Shown in pieces: positions 5,592-5,630 of a DNA stretch of 5,630 nt (within the stretch, counting starts at the first letter, position 1; every line of letters starts with the position of its first letter). Origin of the DNA: Spirochaetota bacterium (GTDB lineage Bacteria; Spirochaetota; Spirochaetia; Treponematales; Treponemataceae); contig JAEWMY010000059.1 of assembly GCA_023393015.1 (NCBI GenBank), positions 1 through 5,630 of the forward strand. Reading direction: 5' to 3'. A model generated the notes under the pieces. That model saw only the letters and a list, made by a program, of their open reading frames with translations, was not told where the DNA came from and did not search any database. The position numbers and the translations under genes were made by a program.

Positions 5592-5630
5592 TGCCGTAGG
5601 CGAAAATCCTGCGGTTCCCCGGAAGACGAC

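Noticed and set aside
5593..5615. Imperfect hairpin CCGTAGG/CCTGCGG upstream of the gapA promoter
   Set aside because: The stem contains a G-T pair on the + strand and an A-C mismatch on the - strand, and no U tract follows on either strand, so neither a terminator nor a clear regulatory site can be claimed.

Overview
The window holds four complete protein genes, all metabolic or redox. I see no mobile element, CRISPR array, RNA gene or defence cassette. By eye the DNA is GC-rich, roughly 60%, and codon choice favours G/C third positions, which explains the many long spurious open frames opposite the real genes. Three genes have clear Shine-Dalgarno sites and sigma-70-type promoters, so this is a bacterium. 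Its lineage is uncertain. The mix of an AlkK-like acyl-CoA ligase, a clostridial-type thioredoxin-reductase-like flavoprotein and an enterobacterial-type GapA would suit an anaerobic or fermentative bacterium such as a spirochaete or a deltaproteobacterium, but this is a low-confidence impression.

Layout: positions 1-203 are non-coding, C-rich on the + strand, with no gene I can support. A promoter (204-231) and a strong ribosome binding site lead into an AMP-forming fatty acid-CoA ligase on the + strand (256-1905), closed by an intrinsic terminator (1913-1943). A 20-bp perfect palindrome overlapping a TATAAT box (1956-1977) lies between this gene and the next, which converges on it.

The other three genes are on the - strand. 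Read in their direction of transcription they are gapA (5530 to 4532), hom (4298 to 3006) and a thioredoxin-reductase-like flavoprotein (2894 to 1980). gapA and hom each have a promoter and an intrinsic terminator, so they look like separate single-gene units. The flavoprotein gene starts just after the hom terminator, has no Shine-Dalgarno site, and may be read from a leaderless transcript or by read-through.

Together the genes cover fatty-acid activation, lower glycolysis, the aspartate-to-threonine/methionine branch and thiol redox. Nothing ties them into one pathway. The points most worth a second look are the orphan palindrome at 1956-1975, the missing NADPH-phosphate motif and SD-less start of the flavoprotein, and a degenerate repeat array that copies the 3' end of gapA, stop codon included. 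I did not find a convincing undescribed multi-gene system.
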